From Enterococcus faecium (GTDB lineage Bacteria; Bacillota; Bacilli; Lactobacillales; Enterococcaceae), in assembly GCF_029023785.1 (NCBI RefSeq), contig NZ_CP118955.1, positions 1,700,001 to 1,764,000 on the forward strand: a DNA stretch of 64,000 bases, in the 5' to 3' direction. The translations under genes and the position numbers were made by a program. Position 1 is the stretch's first letter, and each line of letters opens with the position of its first letter. Positions 46,897 to 56,122 of the stretch are shown one piece after another. A model generated the notes under the pieces. That model did not search any database. It saw only the letters and a list, made by a program, of their open reading frames with translations, and was not told where the DNA came from.

Positions 46897-47784
46897 TTAT
46901 GATTTTTTTTCTGGTATTTTTCCTTCAGGCCACCAAAGTTTGATCAAAGCTTGGGTTCCGTCATTCTCAAAACCTTTATCTGCCAACTCTTCATATAGTT
47001 TCAATGCTTGGGTAGTTGCTGGCAATACAAGGTCCATTTTTTCTGCTTCTTCTAATGCAATCTTTAAATCTTTGATAAAATGTTTGACAAAAAAACCAGG
47101 TGTGTAATCTTCTTTTAAAATACGAGGAGAATAATTGCTTAAAGACCAGTTAGCTGCACTTCCACCTGAAAGCGTCTCAATCACTTTCTTTAAATCAAGT
47201 CCGTTTTTTTGTGCATAGACAAGCATTTCCGTCATTCCTGTCATCGTACCTGCAATCATGATCTGATTAGCCATTTTTGTATGCTGACCTTTCCCAGCAG
47301 AACCATGCAATGTAAATGTCGTACCAAATTCTTTGAATAAAGGCAGTACTTGATCATAAACGGCTTCTTCTCCACCGACCATGATCGTCAGTGTACCATT
47401 CTTTGCTCCTAAGTCACCACCGGATACCGGTGCATCTAACGCATCTGCGCCTTTTTCTTTTGCTGTTTTTGCAATTTTTTCTGCCAGGCTTGGTGTACTT
47501 GTAGTCAAGTCAACTAAAATATGTCCTGAGATATCTGCAGAAAAAATCCCCGACTGTCCATAGTAGATTTCTTCTACATCTTTGGGGTAACCTACCATTG
47601 TAAAGAGAATATTACTTTGTTCTGCTACCGCTTTTGGTGTATCTGCCCAGATAGCTCCTTCTGTTACTAAAGGATCAGCTTTTGCTTTTGTCCGATTATA
47701 GACAGCTACTTCGTGTCCTGCTTCTAGTAGATGGCGTGCGACAGCACTTCCCATGACGCCTGTTCCTATAAAACCAAGTTTCAT
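46897..47784 (-). CDS. NAD(P)-dependent beta-hydroxyacid dehydrogenase (HIBADH family)
   Basis: A 295-residue two-domain oxidoreductase. Rossmann loop LGFIGTGVMGSAVARHLL, NRT cofactor-selecting motif, substrate signature DAPVSGGDLGAKNGTLTIMVGG, and catalytic Lys in GQHTKMANQIMIAGTM. Related to 3-hydroxyisobutyrate dehydrogenase, tartronate semialdehyde reductase and Bacillus YkwC. The NRT motif suggests NADP. The substrate is unknown, since no matching pathway genes are adjacent. Confidence 0.9.
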   Translation of the reverse strand: MKLGFIGTGVMGSAVARHLLEAGHEVAVYNRTKAKADPLVTEGAIWADTPKAVAEQSNILFTMVGYPKDVEEIYYGQSGIFSADISGHILVDLTTSTPSLAEKIAKTAKEKGADALDAPVSGGDLGAKNGTLTIMVGGEEAVYDQVLPLFKEFGTTFTLHGSAGKGQHTKMANQIMIAGTMTGMTEMLVYAQKNGLDLKKVIETLSGGSAANWSLSNYSPRILKEDYTPGFFVKHFIKDLKIALEEAEKMDLVLPATTQALKLYEELADKGFENDGTQALIKLWWPEGKIPEKKS

Positions 47785-47805
47785 TTTTTCGACCTCCTAA
47801 AAATC

Positions 47806-47851
47806 AAAAATCCTTGCTTCTATGCTAGTATACGCTAGAAACAAGGATTTT
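47806..47851 (-). terminator. Terminator of the glycosyltransferase operon
   Basis: A 10-bp stem (47807-47816 with 47842-47851) with further pairing inside and a U-rich run on the minus strand, 22 bp after the bgsB stop. Confidence 0.85.
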
Positions 47852-47872
47852 TTCATAAAAAATGTTTGAATT

Positions 47873-49096
47873 TTATCTTTTAAATGAATTTAATTTTATT
47901 TTGATTCGTTCAATCGAGTCTTCTTCTTCTTTTCTTCGCATCTCTTCTTCATGATAAACAACCATGTCTTGATAAAATTCGATCATAGCTTCGCCGAAAT
48001 GTGTAGATGAAATATCATAAAGTTTAGCTTCTAAAACTTTTGGATCTTTAGGAACTTCACTGGAAATATAATCAATAAGTGCTGGTGCAAAGTCTTCGTC
48101 GGTTTCAAAAGTTTTCCCTAATGAAGGATGATCGAACAATCGGTTCAAATAAGCATTTCCTTCCACGACACAAGGTGTTCCGGCTGCCATCGCTTCTGTA
48201 TAAGTAAGCCCTTGTGTTTCTGAAGTAGAAGCACTGACAAAATAATCTGCCGCTTTATAATAAAGTGCTACATCATTGTTGTCCACTTCTCCTGTGAACT
48301 GCACAAATTCTTCTAACTGCAGTTCTGAGATCAATTCCTCTAACTCTTCTACATAAGGTCCTTTTCCTACGATAACTAATCTGGCGTTAGGATAAGCGGA
48401 GATGACCTGAGGAAACCCATTAATCAAGGCTTGGATATTTTTCTCATAAGAAATCCTGCTTAAAGAAAGAATCATCAAATGGTTTTCCTGAAGACCTAGT
48501 GACTCCCTTAATTTGCTGATATCCTGCTGAGTGATATCAGAACGTTTGAATTTTTCAATGTCGATACCAGTAGGAATCACGCGAAGCGGTGCTATTACAC
48601 CATAACTGCGTAATGTATCAATAACACGTTCACTTGGACAAACTACACCTGTCGTATGATTTGCAAATAATCTAGACAAGTATTTTACATGGGATTGCCT
48701 GATCACTTTTCCTTTACCGATATAATGAAGGTAGTCTTCATACATCGTATGGTAAGTATGGATCAGAGGTATTTTCAACTTCTTAGCTACCATCTTCCCA
48801 AGTATCCCTGCTCCGAATTCTGTATGGGTATGAATAAGATCTAGTTCTAGTTCTTTGGCAACCAAATAAGCATACCACATGCCTCTAACAACAACTCTTC
48901 GATCCTTGAAAGAAATAAATGGTACACTTGGCATTCGAATCACATCTTTTTCCAACTTATCCGCATTAGGATCGGTCGTTGTAAAAATATAGACTTCATG
49001 CCCATGTCTTTCTAATTCTTGTTTTAATGTTTTGATCGATGTAGCAACTCCGCTGACTTGCGGAAAGTAGGTATCGGTAAAAAAGCCGATTTTCAT
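47873..49096 (-). CDS. bgsB: GT4 glycosyltransferase, diacylglycerol glucosyltransferase (BgsB-like)
   Basis: A 407-residue GT-B enzyme of family GT4. N-terminal acceptor motif IGFFTDTYFPQVSGVATSIK, middle HTHTEFGAG and HTYHTMYEDYLHY, and the C-terminal EX7E-type donor site with SASTSETQGLTYTEAMAAGTP. It resembles the monoglucosyl-diacylglycerol synthases (Acholeplasma MGS, E. faecalis BgsB). This is the first step of the glycolipid that anchors lipoteichoic acid. The start is the ATG at 49096 after GGAGG; the TTG five codons earlier coincides with the ribosome site. It follows bgsA directly. A highly charged C-terminal tail could contact membrane. Confidence 0.85.
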   Translation of the reverse strand: MKIGFFTDTYFPQVSGVATSIKTLKQELERHGHEVYIFTTTDPNADKLEKDVIRMPSVPFISFKDRRVVVRGMWYAYLVAKELELDLIHTHTEFGAGILGKMVAKKLKIPLIHTYHTMYEDYLHYIGKGKVIRQSHVKYLSRLFANHTTGVVCPSERVIDTLRSYGVIAPLRVIPTGIDIEKFKRSDITQQDISKLRESLGLQENHLMILSLSRISYEKNIQALINGFPQVISAYPNARLVIVGKGPYVEELEELISELQLEEFVQFTGEVDNNDVALYYKAADYFVSASTSETQGLTYTEAMAAGTPCVVEGNAYLNRLFDHPSLGKTFETDEDFAPALIDYISSEVPKDPKVLEAKLYDISSTHFGEAMIEFYQDMVVYHEEEMRRKEEEDSIERIKIKLNSFKR

Positions 49097-49112
49097 GTTT
49101 TTCGCCTCCAAA

Positions 49113-50159
49113 CTAGTCCTTGATCTGATTTACTTTTTTTAATTTGCTAGAGACTTTTTCATTCAGTACACTTTCGTATACATTTTTAAGTTCTTCACCG
49201 ATTTTATTGATACTTCGCTCTTTTGCTGTTTGATAACCGGCTTGTGTCGTACTCGGTAGTTCTTGATTGGTAATCTGTTGGATCAGTCGGATAAATTCTT
49301 CGTTTGTCTTCCCCATATAGCAGTTCTTGCTATCTTCTAACCAGCCATTATACACTGGAATATCTCGAACAAGTACGTTTTGTTTGCTTGCTAAAGCTTC
49401 TAAAACAACGATCCCTTCTGTCTCTTCATAAGAAGGGAAAAAGAATAGATCTGCACCTGAATACGCACCTTCTATGATCTCTCCACGAATGTAACCAGGA
49501 AACAGGACATTTTCAGGATGATCTTCTTTTACAATTTTCCGGATGTTCCGAGGAATCGAGTACATGGGAACATGACCAAACCAAATAAATGTGTATTCGG
49601 GCATCTTCTTAGCAATTTCTACGAAATCAATGATTCCTTTACGTTCGAAAAACAAACCGACACAAATGATTACTTTTTGATCCGGAGACAGTTTGAAATA
49701 TTCTCTGAACTTTTGTTCTTTCATTGGATCAGGGCGATATTTCTCTAAGTCGATCCCATTGGAAATAGCTTGAATCGGCACACGGATACCATAGCTTTCC
49801 AACAACTGTTTTGAATAAGGTGTTGGCGTGATCAGATAGTCCGCTTTTTGGTACAATCCTACCAGATATTTTTTTACGATAGGAGAAAGCTGGTTCGATC
49901 CGATAAAGGAATTTCGGAAATCTTCCTCTGTAGAATGCGCATGATAGACAACTTTTTTTCCTTCTCTTCTGGCTTTATTGACCATATTATGACTATTGAT
50001 TCCGTATGTATTGATGTGCAGGATGTCATAATCTTCTTTTTCATCTAGTGTATAAGAGATACCGACTTCCGTCAGAGCACGTTTTTGATGATCAAGCGCA
50101 CGCCCGATTCCAGATTTTGCAAGCATTTTTTCACTTTCAAAATATAATAATACCTTCAC
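49113..50159 (-). CDS. bgsA: GT4 glycosyltransferase, second glycolipid synthase (BgsA/CpoA/LafB-like)
   Basis: A 348-residue GT-B glycosyltransferase. SGIGRALDHQKRAL is at the N-terminus, VYHAHSTEEDFRNSF follows, and the donor site has FPSYEETEGIVVLEALASK. It fits the diglucosyl-diacylglycerol synthase group (E. faecalis BgsA, Listeria LafB, pneumococcal CpoA), adding the second sugar to the glycolipid made by BgsB. The start is a GTG (50159) 7 nt after AAGGGGG; the upstream ATG at 50192 overlaps the promoter -10. It forms a two-gene operon with bgsB; assigning A versus B rests on length and similarity. Confidence 0.85.
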   Translation of the reverse strand: MKVLLYFESEKMLAKSGIGRALDHQKRALTEVGISYTLDEKEDYDILHINTYGINSHNMVNKARREGKKVVYHAHSTEEDFRNSFIGSNQLSPIVKKYLVGLYQKADYLITPTPYSKQLLESYGIRVPIQAISNGIDLEKYRPDPMKEQKFREYFKLSPDQKVIICVGLFFERKGIIDFVEIAKKMPEYTFIWFGHVPMYSIPRNIRKIVKEDHPENVLFPGYIRGEIIEGAYSGADLFFFPSYEETEGIVVLEALASKQNVLVRDIPVYNGWLEDSKNCYMGKTNEEFIRLIQQITNQELPSTTQAGYQTAKERSINKIGEELKNVYESVLNEKVSSKLKKVNQIKD

Positions 50160-50182
50160 CTTACGTCCCCCTTCACTTATAT

Positions 50183-50191
50183 AGTATAACA
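50183..50191 (-). promoter_or_regulatory. Extended -10 promoter of bgsA-bgsB
   Basis: Minus strand TGT-TATACT (50191-50183), about 24 bp before the GTG start. No good -35 at standard spacing. Confidence 0.5.
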
Positions 50192-50270
50192 TAGCCTACA
50201 AACTGTCACTCAAACTTAAGCCCTATTTTTGTCTATTCTTACTGACAAAAACGTTTTCTTAAAAAAGAAC

Positions 50271-50312
50271 AAAAAAACTGGCGTAGCTCTTTTACAAGCC
50301 ACACCAGCTTTT
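50271..50312 (-). terminator. Terminator of ptsHI
   Basis: A stem of about 14 bp with mismatches (AACTGGCGTAGCT arm with AGCCACACCAGCTT arm) and a U run on the minus strand, just after ptsI. Confidence 0.85.
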
Positions 50313-50322
50313 GATACGTTGT

Positions 50323-52050
50323 TTATTTTACATATTCATGAACAAGTTCAACGACTTCTTCCATCGTATCGCATTCTTTCAATGCACGATCAGCAAGTTC
50401 AGCCATTTTCGCTGTGTCCAAGCGTTTCATTAAACTACGCGTTTTAAGAATAGATGTCGCACTCATTGAGAACTCATCTAGACCCATACCTACTAGCAAT
50501 GGAACAGCTGTTTGATCTCCAGCCATTTCTCCACACATACCTGCCCATTTTCCTTCAGCGTGTGCTGCATCAATTACATTTTTGATCAAACGTAAAATTG
50601 ATGGGTTATATGGTTGGTACAAGTAAGAAACGCGTTCGTTCATACGGTCTGCTGCCATTGTGTATTGAATCAAATCGTTCGTACCTACAGAGAAGAAATC
50701 TACTTCTTTTGCAAACTTGTCTGCTAAGACTGCTGCTGCTGGAATCTCGATCATGATGCCGACTTGGATCGTATCAGATACTTCCTTGCCTTCACTGATC
50801 AATTTTTGTTTTTCTTCTTCAAAGATCGCTTTTGCTGCGCGGAATTCTTTGAGTGTAGCTACCATAGGGAACATGATACGTAAGTTACCATGAACAGATG
50901 CACGAAGCAATGCACGCATTTGTGTACGGAACATTTCGTCGCCTTGTTCAGATAAACTGATACGCAATGCACGATATCCTAAGAATGGATTCATTTCATG
51001 AGGTAATTGCAGATATGGTAGTTCTTTATCTCCACCGATGTCCATTGTACGAACAACTACAGGTTTTCCTTCCATACCTTCTAATACAGCTTTGTAAGCT
51101 TCATATTGGTCATCTTCTGTTGGGAAGTCTGGAGAATCCATATACAGGAATTCAGTACGGTACAGACCAACTGCTTCTCCACCATTATTATGGACACCAA
51201 CTAGATCTTTTGGTGTTCCGATGTTTGCAGCTAATTCAAAATGCTTGCCGTCAGCTGTGACAGTTTCTGCATTTTTTAATTTTTCCCATTCTGCTTTTTG
51301 TGCTGCGTAATCTGCACCTGCTTTTTCAAATTCAGCTTTTTGTTCATCTGTAGGATCGATGATTACATCGCCTTCGATCCCGTTGACAGCCAAAATATCG
51401 CCTTCTTTGACTTTAGCAGTAATTTCTTTTGTCCCAACGATTGCTGGAATTTCTAAAGAACGTGCCATGATAGCAGAATGTGAAGTACGTCCACCAATGT
51501 CTGTTACAAACGCTTTTACAAAATTGCGATCTAATTGTGCTGTATCACTTGGAGTCAAGTCATGTGCAACAACGACCACTTCTTCGTTGATCATTGATGG
51601 ATTTGGTAAAGTAACGCCTAATAAGTGCGCTAAAATACGTTTAGCAACGTCACGAATATCTGCAGCACGCTCTTGCATATAAGCATTATCTTCCATTGCT
51701 TCGAACATACCGATATACATATCCGTTACTTCTTTTAGCGCTGATTCAGCATTTACGCTGTTGTCTTTAATATTTTGCTTGATTTGACCTACCATTTCTG
51801 GATCTGAAAGAACCATCAAATGGGCATCAAATACTTGCGCTTCTGCTTCACCTAAGCTTTGCGCTGCTTTTTCACGAATTTGCTGCAATTCTTCAGTAGA
51901 TTTAGCTAATGCAGCATCCAAACGAGCTTCTTCAGCCGCAGTATCTTCTACTGTTGCCTTACTGAATGTTAAATCCGGTTGAACTAGCAGGTAAGCTTTT
52001 GCAACGGCTACACCGTCACTAGCGGCAATCCCTTTTAGCATTTCAACCAT
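50323..52050 (-). CDS. ptsI: PTS enzyme I (PEP-protein phosphotransferase)
   Basis: Transfers phosphate from PEP to HPr His15, feeding all PTS sugar permeases. The 575 residues have the N-terminal HPr-binding/phospho-His domain with [13 protein letters not shown] (active His) and a C-terminal PEP-binding TIM barrel with [18 protein letters not shown] and [10 protein letters not shown]. The ATG overlaps the ptsH stop (TAATG), so the genes are translationally coupled. Confidence 0.98.
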   Translation of the reverse strand: MVEMLKGIAASDGVAVAKAYLLVQPDLTFSKATVEDTAAEEARLDAALAKSTEELQQIREKAAQSLGEAEAQVFDAHLMVLSDPEMVGQIKQNIKDNSVNAESALKEVTDMYIGMFEAMEDNAYMQERAADIRDVAKRILAHLLGVTLPNPSMINEEVVVVAHDLTPSDTAQLDRNFVKAFVTDIGGRTSHSAIMARSLEIPAIVGTKEITAKVKEGDILAVNGIEGDVIIDPTDEQKAEFEKAGADYAAQKAEWEKLKNAETVTADGKHFELAANIGTPKDLVGVHNNGGEAVGLYRTEFLYMDSPDFPTEDDQYEAYKAVLEGMEGKPVVVRTMDIGGDKELPYLQLPHEMNPFLGYRALRISLSEQGDEMFRTQMRALLRASVHGNLRIMFPMVATLKEFRAAKAIFEEEKQKLISEGKEVSDTIQVGIMIEIPAAAVLADKFAKEVDFFSVGTNDLIQYTMAADRMNERVSYLYQPYNPSILRLIKNVIDAAHAEGKWAGMCGEMAGDQTAVPLLVGMGLDEFSMSATSILKTRSLMKRLDTAKMAELADRALKECDTMEEVVELVHEYVK

Positions 52051-52316
52051 TATTCAGATAAGCCTTCTTTCTTCATTGTTTCAACGATTGCTGCCATTGC
52101 ATCAGCTTCGTCAGCACCTTCTGCAGTAATAGTAACATCAGAACCTTGACCTACACCTAAAGACATAACGCCCATGATTGATTTCAAGTTTACTGATTTA
52201 CCTTTATACTCTAAGTTTACATCAGAGTTAAATTTGCTTGCTGTTTGTACTAATAGTGTAGCTGGACGAGCGTGGATCCCAGTTTCTGCTACTACGTGAA
52301 ATTCTTTCTTTTCCAT
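52050..52316 (-). CDS. ptsH: Phosphocarrier protein HPr
   Basis: An 88-residue HPr with catalytic H15 in GIHARPAT and regulatory S46 in [12 protein letters not shown]46 is the HPr kinase site that makes P-Ser-HPr, co-repressor of CcpA in catabolite repression. It is first in the ptsHI operon, with an AAAGGAGA ribosome site. No convincing promoter or cre site could be fixed in 52317-52480. Confidence 0.98.
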   Translation of the reverse strand: MEKKEFHVVAETGIHARPATLLVQTASKFNSDVNLEYKGKSVNLKSIMGVMSLGVGQGSDVTITAEGADEADAMAAIVETMKKEGLSE

Positions 52317-52582
52317 ATTAATCGGTCTCCTTTAAGTGAGTGTTGTTTTTATGTGAGGGTTTTCTTTTTTAGTAATTCAGAGAATCCTAACAAATGCCAC
52401 CCTTTCATCTGTAAAGATTAACATTTTTTTTCGTTAGATACAACAGTTTTCATTCAATTTCAGATAAAAGTATTCAAATTATTCCGGATTCTTTTTCATC
52501 CTTTTCTTCACATTTTATAACAAACGTGTTTATTTTCTTTTTCTTGTCGCTTTCTCTTCTCCTGACGTTTATCATTCTTTCC

Positions 52583-52599
52583 TTTGACCCTCTTTGTTT
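52583..52599 (-). promoter_or_regulatory. Possible second CtsR box
   Basis: TTTGACC-ctc-TTTGTTT: on the minus strand the second heptad is a perfect GGTCAAA and the first a poor match, with the correct 3-nt gap. It lies upstream of the clpE -35. Confidence 0.45.
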
Positions 52600-52617
52600 T
52601 CATATGAAACGAATTAC

Positions 52618-52645
52618 TTGCTTCCCTTTTTATTTTTAGTATAAT
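52618..52645 (+). promoter_or_regulatory. clpE promoter
   Basis: Plus strand: -35 TTGCTT (52618-52623), 16-bp spacer, -10 TATAAT (52640-52645). The leader to the ATG is about 140 nt. Confidence 0.75.
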
Positions 52646-52655
52646 AAGAGTTAAA

Positions 52656-52672
52656 GGTCAGGAATGGTCAAT
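52656..52672 (+). promoter_or_regulatory. CtsR operator of clpE
   Basis: Direct heptad repeat GGTCAGG-aat-GGTCAAT with a 3-nt gap, matching the CtsR box plan (GGTCAAA NNN GGTCAAA). It covers the transcription start just after the -10, so CtsR should block clpE until heat or protein-folding stress. Confidence 0.8.
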
Positions 52673-52794
52673 AGAGATTTCACCTTTTCTACCTCATAAA
52701 TCTCTTAAAAAACTAGGGGTTATTCTTTTACCTCATGAAAAACGAGATGTAAAATATGGATGTACCCATTTTTGTGAAAGGACGTGAATGATTC

Positions 52795-55029
52795 ATGCTT
52801 TGTCAAAACTGCGGCAAGAATGAGGCAACGATTCACTTGTATGCCACTGTCAATGGTCAGCGGACACAACTCGATTACTGTCAGAGCTGTTATCAAAAAA
52901 TCAAAAATCAACAAAATGGAGGTCTGACTAATATGGCCCAAAATGATCCATTTGGATTTGGCAGTTTGGACGATCTTTTCCGTTCCATGTCTCGCCAAAT
53001 GCAACAGCAAGGAAATTATGAGCAAACACCACCAACACAATTTGGCGGAAACAACAACTTCAATGGTGGTCAGCCACCTCAAGGCAATACAGAAGGTTTA
53101 TTGGGAGAATACGGAATCAATATCACAGAACAAGCACGACAAGGTGATATCGATCCTGTGATCGGACGCGATGACGAAATCAAACGAGTCATTGAAATTT
53201 TAAATCGCCGAACCAAGAACAATCCTGTCTTGATTGGAGAACCAGGTGTTGGTAAAACAGCAGTTGTTGAAGGTTTAGCACAAAAAATCGTAGATGGTGA
53301 TGTACCGCAAAAATTAATGGACAAAGAAGTCATTCGTTTAGATGTCATATCTTTAGTCCAAGGTACTGGTATACGAGGACAATTTGAAGAACGTATGCAA
53401 AAATTGATTGAAGAGATCCGTCAAGCAGAAAATGTGATCCTATTCATAGATGAAGTTCACGAAATCGTCGGTGCTGGTTCTGCTGGTGATGGAAATATGG
53501 ATGCTGGTAATATTTTAAAACCAGCTTTAGCTCGAGGAGAATTGCAAATGGTTGGTGCTACTACCTTAAATGAGTACCGCATCATCGAAAAAGACGCTGC
53601 TTTAGAACGTCGTATGCAACCTGTACGGGTAGATGAACCAACTGTCGAAGAAACGATCAGTATTTTGAAAGGTTTGCAAAAACGTTATGAAGACTATCAT
53701 CATGTAAAATATACTGATGAGGCCATCGAAGCAGCCGCAACTTTATCCAATCGTTACGTCCAAGATCGCTTCTTGCCGGATAAAGCCATCGATTTGCTAG
53801 ATGAAACAGGTTCTAAGAAAAACTTGACGATCCAAATCGTTGATCCTAAAACAATCGAGAAAAAACTGCAAGAAGCAGAAGAACAAAAAGTTTTAGCTTC
53901 TCGAGAAGAAGATTTCGAAAAAGCAGCTTATTATCGCGATCAGATCAATAAACTTCAAAAAATGAAAGAACGTCAGCTCACTGAAGAGGAAACACCTGTG
54001 ATTACCGAAAAAGATATGGAAAAAATCGTTGAACAACGGACAGGTATTCCAGTGGGTGAATTAAAAGAAAAAGAACAGACACAACTGAAAAACTTAGCAG
54101 ATGACTTGAAAGCTCATGTCATCGGACAAGATAACGCTGTAGATCGAGTAGCGAAAGCGATTCGCCGAAACCGTGTTGGATTAAACAAACAGAATCGTCC
54201 AATCGGCTCCTTCTTATTTGTTGGACCAACTGGTGTAGGTAAAACAGAGCTTGCGAAACAACTTGCCTACGAACTATTCGGTTCACAAGATTCAATGATT
54301 CGTTTCGATATGTCTGAATATATGGAAAAACATAGTGTCTCTAAATTGATTGGTTCTCCTCCAGGTTATGTCGGATACGAAGAAGCTGGTCAATTAACAG
54401 AAAAAGTACGGAGAAATCCTTACAGTCTTGTCTTGTTAGATGAAGTAGAAAAAGCTCATCCAGATGTTTTGCATATGTTCTTGCAAATCTTAGATGATGG
54501 TCGATTGACAGATGCACAAGGAAGAACGGTCAGCTTTAAAGATACGATCATCATTATGACAAGTAATGCCGGAACTGGTAAAGTAGAAGCAAACGTTGGT
54601 TTTGGTGCGGCACGCGAAGGTGTTACTCGTTCTGTATTGAACCAATTAAACAACTACTTTACACCAGAATTTCTGAACCGTTTTGACGGGATCATCGAAT
54701 TCAGTGCATTATCAAAAGAAAACTTGATGACAATCGTCACACTAATGCTAGACGATGTCAACCAAATGCTGGCAGCACAGCAACTTCACATCGAAGTTCC
54801 TACGAATGTCAAAGAAAAATTAGTTGACTTAGGCTATGATCCATCTATGGGTGCTCGTCCTCTTCGACGCACGATCCAAGAACAAATCGAAGATGGTATC
54901 GCTGAATTTTATCTTGATCACCCTTCTATCCATGAGTTGAAAGCAAAACTGGATAAAGATGGAAAAATCATCGTTACTTCTAAACCAGAACGTTTGGCTA
55001 AAGAATCAGCCGAAGAAACGGCTGAATAA
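52795..55029 (+). CDS. clpE: ATP-dependent Clp protease ATP-binding subunit ClpE
   Basis: A 744-residue HSP100 unfoldase. The N-terminal zinc finger (CQNCGKN...CQSCY, about 3-31) distinguishes ClpE from ClpC. A Gln/Asn/Gly-rich linker (about 65-100) leads to AAA+ domain 1 with Walker A GEPGVGKT, a UVR-like coiled coil ([18 protein letters not shown], about 369-390), and AAA+ domain 2 with [12 protein letters not shown]. The C-terminal domain ends in [17 protein letters not shown]. Partner of ClpP. It is controlled by CtsR (site at 52656) and ends at a strong terminator. Confidence 0.97.
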   Translation: MLCQNCGKNEATIHLYATVNGQRTQLDYCQSCYQKIKNQQNGGLTNMAQNDPFGFGSLDDLFRSMSRQMQQQGNYEQTPPTQFGGNNNFNGGQPPQGNTEGLLGEYGINITEQARQGDIDPVIGRDDEIKRVIEILNRRTKNNPVLIGEPGVGKTAVVEGLAQKIVDGDVPQKLMDKEVIRLDVISLVQGTGIRGQFEERMQKLIEEIRQAENVILFIDEVHEIVGAGSAGDGNMDAGNILKPALARGELQMVGATTLNEYRIIEKDAALERRMQPVRVDEPTVEETISILKGLQKRYEDYHHVKYTDEAIEAAATLSNRYVQDRFLPDKAIDLLDETGSKKNLTIQIVDPKTIEKKLQEAEEQKVLASREEDFEKAAYYRDQINKLQKMKERQLTEEETPVITEKDMEKIVEQRTGIPVGELKEKEQTQLKNLADDLKAHVIGQDNAVDRVAKAIRRNRVGLNKQNRPIGSFLFVGPTGVGKTELAKQLAYELFGSQDSMIRFDMSEYMEKHSVSKLIGSPPGYVGYEEAGQLTEKVRRNPYSLVLLDEVEKAHPDVLHMFLQILDDGRLTDAQGRTVSFKDTIIIMTSNAGTGKVEANVGFGAAREGVTRSVLNQLNNYFTPEFLNRFDGIIEFSALSKENLMTIVTLMLDDVNQMLAAQQLHIEVPTNVKEKLVDLGYDPSMGARPLRRTIQEQIEDGIAEFYLDHPSIHELKAKLDKDGKIIVTSKPERLAKESAEETAE

Positions 55030-55046
55030 ATCCAGTTTTATAGCGT

Positions 55047-55088
55047 GAGACGGTATTTCTTTGAGAAATGCCGTCTCATTCTTTTTTC
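55047..55088 (+). terminator. Terminator of clpE
   Basis: Perfect 13-bp stem but for one G-T pair (55047-55059 with 55065-55077), followed by a T-rich run. Confidence 0.9.
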
Positions 55089-55176
55089 AGAAAAGTCAAA
55101 ATACTGTTCATTTTATAAAAAAGAAATTATAATAAGAGAAACAAGCAATTAAAAATACATAAAAGAGGTGAGCGCC

Positions 55177-55497
55177 ATGAAATTGGTAAATGTAACAAAC
55201 AGCCATTCCCGTCTTGTATTAAACCAGCTTGAAAACACTGATGCCCATCTAGTCAAGGTCTACACAGCCGGAAATACCACTATTGTCTACACTGAAGCCC
55301 CTGAACATAATGAAATTCTGCTGATCAATGACAAACGTAAAATCCAGCCGAAAGAAATCGAAGATGCTAAAAATTATTTCTTAGATAAAATCAAAGACGC
55401 CGTTTACCACGAGGATGAAATCAAAGTAATCGAATTGGCAGGCCTTGTTGAAATCTCGATTCCAAAACATGAATTAGGCGCTACATTAGCCGTGTAA
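55177..55497 (+). CDS. DUF1827 family protein
   Basis: A 106-residue small soluble protein that matches my recollection of DUF1827, known mainly from Lactobacillales. It has mixed alpha/beta composition with an acidic middle. Function unknown. The start is the ATG at 55177 (MKLVNVTNSHSRLVLNQLENT), 7 nt after AGAGGTG; the GTG three codons earlier is part of that site. Single gene, ending at repeat element B, whose first hairpin is its terminator. Confidence 0.8.
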   Translation: MKLVNVTNSHSRLVLNQLENTDAHLVKVYTAGNTTIVYTEAPEHNEILLINDKRKIQPKEIEDAKNYFLDKIKDAVYHEDEIKVIELAGLVEISIPKHELGATLAV

Positions 55498-55521
55498 ACA
55501 AATTTTGAACATAATAATTAA

Positions 55522-55564
55522 AGAGCGTGGGACAAAAGTAAAGAACACTTTTGTCTCACGCTCT
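55522..55564. terminator. Bidirectional terminator, first hairpin of repeat B
   Basis: A 17-bp stem with one mismatch (55522-55538 with 55548-55564), 9-nt loop. It lies 25 bp after the DUF1827 stop. Confidence 0.75.
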
Positions 55565-55692
55565 AAACACGTATAAACGGCGGAAGCAGAAGCAACTCCT
55601 TCGGAAATAAGCTAAAATTCACGAAAATTGCTTTTCAAATTTTTGTGAATTCCAGCTTATTTCTTGGAGTTAAACGCTTCTGTCTCAGCCTC
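55522..55692. repeat. Intergenic nested-palindrome repeat, copy B
   Basis: Outer arms GAGCGTGGGAC (from 55523) and GTCTCAGCCTC (to 55692) pair. Inner arms AACTCC/GGAGTT and AAATAAGCT/AGCTTATTT (55605-55613 with about 55653-55662) plus AATTCACGAAAATT-type pairing make one long nested palindrome. It contains TATAAACGGCGG at 55571-55582, the counterpart of GTAAACGG in copies A and C. The layout matches A and C but the sequence differs more. Confidence 0.6.
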
Positions 55693-55701
55693 TTTTTCTT
55701 T

Positions 55702-55926
55702 CTAGCTTTTTGATTTTTCTCTTTTCTTTTGTACTTTTCTCTTTTCATTTTCAGTTCTACGTGTGTCTTTATTTTTAACTTTTTCCTCTTTATGGATGAT
55801 TGATCGTACTTTTTGTGCAATTTGCTCGTTTTTGTCCCAGTCTTTTACATCTAATAATCGACATAATCGTAACATCTCTTCTTTTTTCTGTTTTTTTCTT
55901 TCACGTCTTTGCCATTCTGTTTCCAT
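55702..55926 (-). CDS. Small highly charged hypothetical protein, 74 aa
   Basis: Unrecognised. It is extremely rich in Lys, Arg and Glu (METEWQRRERKKQKKEEMLRL...; the tail has VQKKREKSKS), probably helical, with no membrane segment. A good AAAGGAG site sits about 10 nt before the ATG, which is the main reason to call it. A lysine-rich frame in AT-rich DNA can also arise by chance, and the last third runs through low-complexity sequence before repeat B. Possible nucleic-acid binder (inference). Confidence 0.5.
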   Translation of the reverse strand: METEWQRRERKKQKKEEMLRLCRLLDVKDWDKNEQIAQKVRSIIHKEEKVKNKDTRRTENEKRKVQKKREKSKS

Positions 55927-56010
55927 GTGTCACACTCTCCTTTCTTTAATCATATGTACGCAAAATAATTTTTATATTTTTTTGATTAGACATTTCTATG
56001 ATTTTAAATA

Positions 56011-56047
56011 GTAAAAAGAGCCGTCACGGAAAATCCGTCACGGCTCT
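56011..56047 (-). terminator. Terminator downstream of prfC
   Basis: Perfect 14-bp GC-rich stem (56017-56030 with 56034-56047) and U run on the minus strand. Confidence 0.92.
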
Positions 56048-56051
56048 AAAC

Positions 56052-56108
56052 AAAATATGAGAGGCTGTTTTTGTTTGGCTATTCTTATTACTTGATGCAG
56101 GGCAGCTT
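56052..56108. repeat. Intergenic repeat, partial copy D
   Basis: About 57 bp that align with 57880-57936 of copy C at roughly 48 of 57 positions. Both run AAAATA(T/C)GA...GCTGTTTTTG(T/C)TTGGCT...CTTATTACTT(G/A)ATGCAGG..AGCTT in the same orientation. This copy lies just downstream of prfC and copy C just upstream, so the gene is flanked by direct repeats. Confidence 0.75.
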
Positions 56109-56122
56109 GTGTCAAGACTTCT

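Noticed and set aside
52440..52480. CcpA cre site upstream of ptsHI
   Set aside because: ATGAAAACTGTTGTAT on the minus strand is only a partial match, lacking the central CG. Not strong enough to list.
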